Source: Bacillota bacterium (GTDB lineage: Bacteria > Bacillota > Clostridia > Christensenellales > CAG-138). Taken from it: a stretch of DNA of 15,853 bases. The first letter of the stretch is position 1, and the number at the start of each line of letters is the position of its first letter. Location of the stretch: NCBI GenBank assembly GCA_023399275.1, contig JAEWQH010000059.1:1-15853 (forward strand). The letters are read 5' to 3'. Position numbers and translations under genes: made by a program. Of the stretch, positions 13,765 to 15,853 are shown piece after piece. Below the pieces are notes generated by a model. That model was not told where the DNA came from. It ran no database searches and saw only the letters and a list, made by a program, of their open reading frames with translations.

Positions 13765-13774
13765 GAGAAACCAC

Positions 13775-14371
13775 GTGCCCACACCGTTTTCAGAAGAGCA
13801 ACAAAAAGAAATAAAAGAGCAGCTTTTCCATGCAGGCATTCATCTGTGTAAAACAGTTGGAGTGCAACGCATGACCGTTTCAAAGCTGACATCTGCCTGT
13901 AAAATTGCCAAAGGGAGCTTTTATATTTTCTTCACTTCAAAAGAAGACTTCATCTTGGCACTCGTTGATTACGCAGGACAAAGGACAGAGGCAATGCTGG
14001 CCGGTAAACTCGGCGGGCGAAATCAAATGACGGCTCACGAGTTTTTTGAGTTTTTGCGTGAATATCTGTATAGCGAGTATGATCTGATGAACGGCTTGAC
14101 TATCGATGATTTTATGTGGCTCAGAGCGCATCTGTCCGATGCCGATTTGTTTAACCCCCACGATCAATTGAAAACGGTAAAAACATGGTTTCCCCTCATC
14201 TCCGATTTAAGATCGGATATTGATTATGGCACCGTCGTAAATCTTATTAAATGCATTTATGCCATGAGAGAACACCGGGATACGCTGATATCAGTATCGC
14301 TAGATAATAGTATTGATATGATACTCCGAACGGTGGAAATCTATGTCTCAGGAAAAGGAAATCTGTTATGA
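13775..14371 (+). CDS. TetR/AcrR family transcriptional regulator
   Basis: This 198-residue protein has the TetR size and plan. A DNA-binding domain occupies about residues 12-58, with the helix-turn-helix around 34-53 (TVSKLTSACKIAKGSFYIFF), then SKEDF and an all-helical ligand domain of no recognisable subgroup. It starts at GTG 13775 with AGGAG seven bases upstream. Its stop codon overlaps the ATG of the hydrolase gene by four bases (ATGA), so the two are translated together. It probably represses its own unit through the inverted repeat just upstream. Codon choice is clearly A/T-richer than in the flanking metabolic genes, which suggests acquisition by transfer. The ligand is unknown; a substrate of the partner hydrolase is a reasonable guess. 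Confidence 0.92.
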   Translation: MPTPFSEEQQKEIKEQLFHAGIHLCKTVGVQRMTVSKLTSACKIAKGSFYIFFTSKEDFILALVDYAGQRTEAMLAGKLGGRNQMTAHEFFEFLREYLYSEYDLMNGLTIDDFMWLRAHLSDADLFNPHDQLKTVKTWFPLISDLRSDIDYGTVVNLIKCIYAMREHRDTLISVSLDNSIDMILRTVEIYVSGKGNLL

Positions 14372-15122
14372 AGTTTTACGAATTCGGGGAAACCAACGAA
14401 AGAACGATGTTGATCTTAAACGGATTTGGCAGCTGTTGGAGTCGGTTTATGCCGGTGTATCACGCCTTGGCGACAAAATATCATGTGATTGCAGATGCCT
14501 ATGACGGTTTTGACCCGGAGCGGCCGGAGACTGCGTTCAAAAGCCATTTCTACGAGGCAGAGTGTGCAAAAAGCTTTGTTTTAGAGCGCTTTGATGGCAA
14601 GCTTGATGTTTTGTATGCTTGCTCATATGGCAATAGCATCGCGTTGGAGATCCTCAACGACCCCAAAATCGACGTGAAACACGCCATAGGGGATGGCATG
14701 GCTCTACCGATTTTTTTGGAAGCATCAAAAGGGAGTCTATGCGAAAATTTGTCTCTGCCTGCACAGGTGGTTTTACCTGGTTTATGGTGGTAAAGAACAT
14801 TGATTTTTCCGCCAGGCTGGTTGGAAGAACCAATGAACAGGCGCACAATCTTGTTTATGAAAAAGCTACCTGTAAGTCTTATCAAAATGCAGACTATTAT
14901 CTGGTGGGCAACAACCGACTATTTCTGGCTATGAACAACACAGACTTTCATGTTTGGTACGGGGAAAACAGCGTTGTTGAAAAGAGATTGGGGCATGCGG
15001 TAGACGAGCTAAGAAAGAAAGGCTGTCGGTTTTCTTACAAGGTTATAACCGGGTTAGGACATGGCGGCCTGGGCGACTGCCCAGAGCGCTTTTTAGAAGA
15101 AGTAGATTTGGTTGTTGGATAG
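14368..15122 (+). pseudogene. Alpha/beta hydrolase, frameshifted at a T7 run
   Basis: Two overlapping frames together make a normal hydrolase of about 250 residues. The first frame (from ATG 14368) holds LILNGFGSCWSRFMPVYHAL, the oxyanion region, and the nucleophile elbow ACSYGNS with Ser86 (Ala replaces the first Gly of GxSxG). It breaks at a TGA at 14791-14793. The second frame ends at 15122 and carries the expected catalytic histidine in TGLGHGGLGDCPERF. The switch is best placed at the seven T at 14711-14717: one extra T would restore a continuous protein (DGMALPIFF then GSIKRES). This can be a real mutation, a homopolymer sequencing error or, less likely, a programmed -1 shift. AAGGAA precedes the start, which overlaps the tetR stop. 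Base composition matches tetR. The substrate is unknown. Confidence 0.8.
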
Positions 15123-15140
15123 CCATCGACATGTATTTGC

Positions 15141-15178
15141 AAAACGACAGGGACACCGTTCGGTGTCCCTGTCGTTTT
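15141..15178. terminator. Bidirectional terminator between the hydrolase and tRNA-Ser
   Basis: AAAACGACAGGGACACCG (15141-15158) is perfectly complementary to 15161-15178 across a TT centre, so at least 16 bp can form around the loop CGTTCG. A and T tracts at the two ends serve both directions. It ends the + strand tetR-hydrolase unit and the minus-strand tRNA, whose CCA end touches the stem. Confidence 0.9.
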
Positions 15179-15269
15179 GGCGGAGAGAGTGGGATTCGAA
15201 CCCACGTTACCTTTGAGGGGTAAACACGATTTCCAGTCGTGCGCCTTCGACCAGCTCAGCCATCTCTCC
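15178..15269 (-). tRNA. tRNA-Ser (anticodon GGA)
   Basis: Read on the minus strand, GGAGAGA (15269-15263) pairs with TCTCTCC (15188-15182) as a 7-bp acceptor stem. A D arm, an anticodon arm CACGA-CTGGAAA-TCGTG with anticodon GGA (codon UCC/UCU), a long class II variable arm (TTACC/GGTAA) and a T arm GTGGG-TTCGAAT-CCCAC follow. The discriminator is G, as expected for serine, and CCA is encoded (15180-15178). The long variable arm confirms the serine assignment. Confidence 0.97.
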
Positions 15270-15298
15270 GCGGCGTGTTTTTTTCGGACGCATTGTGT

Positions 15299-15327
15299 AT
15301 CATACACGAATGCGCCGCGTTTTGCAA
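15299..15327 (-). promoter_or_regulatory. Promoter of tRNA-Ser
   Basis: The minus strand has TTGCAA (15327-15322), a 17-bp spacer and TATGAT (15304-15299). The expected start near 15292 is about 23 bases before the mature tRNA. An imperfect palindrome at 15289-15314 covers the -10 box. Confidence 0.6.
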
Positions 15328-15415
15328 GCCCTTTTGCTCAGAATCATCCGCTTGTCCACAGCGCGTAGAAACGACGCTTTCGCGCGGAATACCGGCGCCT
15401 ATTCAGCGCTTTCGA

Positions 15416-15853
15416 TCAGGATTTTTCGCTCGATTCGCCGATCGCCGCTTCTGCGGCTTCGGCCGTCGTGGCGGCGCTTTGCGCAGACACTTCTTCCGGC
15501 GAGGCATCCTCTACAACCGCGTGCTTTTCGCTCCAGCGATCCATAAAGAACGAACCGGCAAATCCCGCCAGCGCGGCGGCGGCACAGAACACGCCCTCAC
15601 CCCAGCCGGAGAACGAAACCGGAATGATCGGTATCGTAGACGCGATCACAAACCCAATGACACAGTAGAACGCAACACCATAGTGCTTCTCAAACAGGTG
15701 GTTAACCAGGCGCGCCAGCAGGAGCACCGTAGCAATGATGCCGATGGCGAACGGAATCAACACATCGAAGTCGAATTTCGCAATTCCTTCGGACATCGGC
15801 TGATACAAGCCCAGAAAGAGCAGCAAAGAGGATGAACTCATGCCCGGCACGAT
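15416..15853 (-). CDS. DUF368 domain membrane protein, C-terminal part (5' end outside window)
   Basis: The frame is open to the window edge, and 145 C-terminal residues are visible up to the TGA at 15418-15416. It begins IVPGMSSSSLLLFLGLYQPM, the Pro-Gly-Met/Ile-Ser-Ser segment typical of DUF368 proteins. Hydrophobic stretches follow (VLIPFAIGIIATVLLLARLV, FYCVIGFVIASTIPIIPV and a last AAAALAGFAGSFFM), so at least three membrane segments are visible. The tail after the last segment is soluble, rich in Glu, Ala and Ser, and probably disordered. DUF368 proteins are bacterial and archaeal integral membrane proteins; a link to polyprenyl-phosphate transport has been reported for some members, which I cannot verify for this one. 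No clear terminator is seen between it and the tRNA promoter. Confidence 0.88.
   Translation of the reverse strand: MVPGMSSSSLLLFLGLYQPMSEGIAKFDFDVLIPFAIGIIATVLLLARLVNHLFEKHYGVAFYCVIGFVIASTIPIIPVSFSGWGEGVFCAAAALAGFAGSFFMDRWSEKHAVVEDASPEEVSAQSAATTAEAAEAAIGESSEKS

Noticed and set aside
15178..15269. tRNA-Ser 3' end as a phage or island attachment site
   Set aside because: No second copy of the tRNA 3' end is found inside the window and no integrase gene is present, so an att site is not supported.
15035..15307. A 90-codon minus-strand open frame over the tRNA region
   Set aside because: It translates the tRNA-Ser gene and the terminator hairpin; such frames over tRNAs are a common annotation artefact.

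Overview
The window looks like a chromosomal segment of a fairly G+C-rich anaerobe of the Bacillota, class Clostridia. The evidence is strong AAGGAGG-type ribosome binding sites, sigma-A-like promoters, an [FeFe]-hydrogenase family protein, a DUF368 membrane protein and Clostridia-like proteins. Genus and species cannot be read from the sequence.

Left part (1-8973): the 3' end of gap (GAPDH, + strand) meets a long minus-strand block convergently. In transcription order the block is E2 acyltransferase (8890-7601), E3 dihydrolipoamide dehydrogenase (7587-6223), a fused E1 alpha-beta subunit (6188-3723), transketolase (3621-1639) and lipoate-protein ligase A (1590-622). Together these give a complete 2-oxoacid dehydrogenase complex (probably pyruvate), the ligase that lipoylates its E2, and a second TPP enzyme from central carbon metabolism. 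A good promoter with a palindrome over its -10 box precedes E2. Transketolase has an internal extended -10 promoter.

Middle part (9038-11797), also on the minus strand: two tandem short-chain dehydrogenases with their own promoter, then a DUF89-family protein whose promoter implies a nearly leaderless mRNA, ending at an intrinsic terminator.

11798-12144 is a divergent intergenic region. It carries two promoter-like sequences and three terminator-like hairpins that no annotated gene explains, so it may encode a small RNA. It is followed on the + strand by a compact [FeFe]-hydrogenase-like protein with an unusual L1 motif and an unusual N-terminal cysteine set.

Right part (13390-15853): a highly structured intergenic region leads into a visibly A+T-richer two-gene unit, a TetR regulator with an operator-like inverted repeat plus an overlapping alpha/beta hydrolase that is frameshifted at a T7 run. 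The unit sits next to tRNA-Ser(GGA) (minus strand), which suggests an acquired cassette. The window ends inside a DUF368 membrane-protein gene (minus strand).

The best candidates for undescribed biology are the unexplained transcript region upstream of the hydrogenase, the structured element at 13463-13605, and the T7 frameshift site, which is also a formal slippery heptamer.
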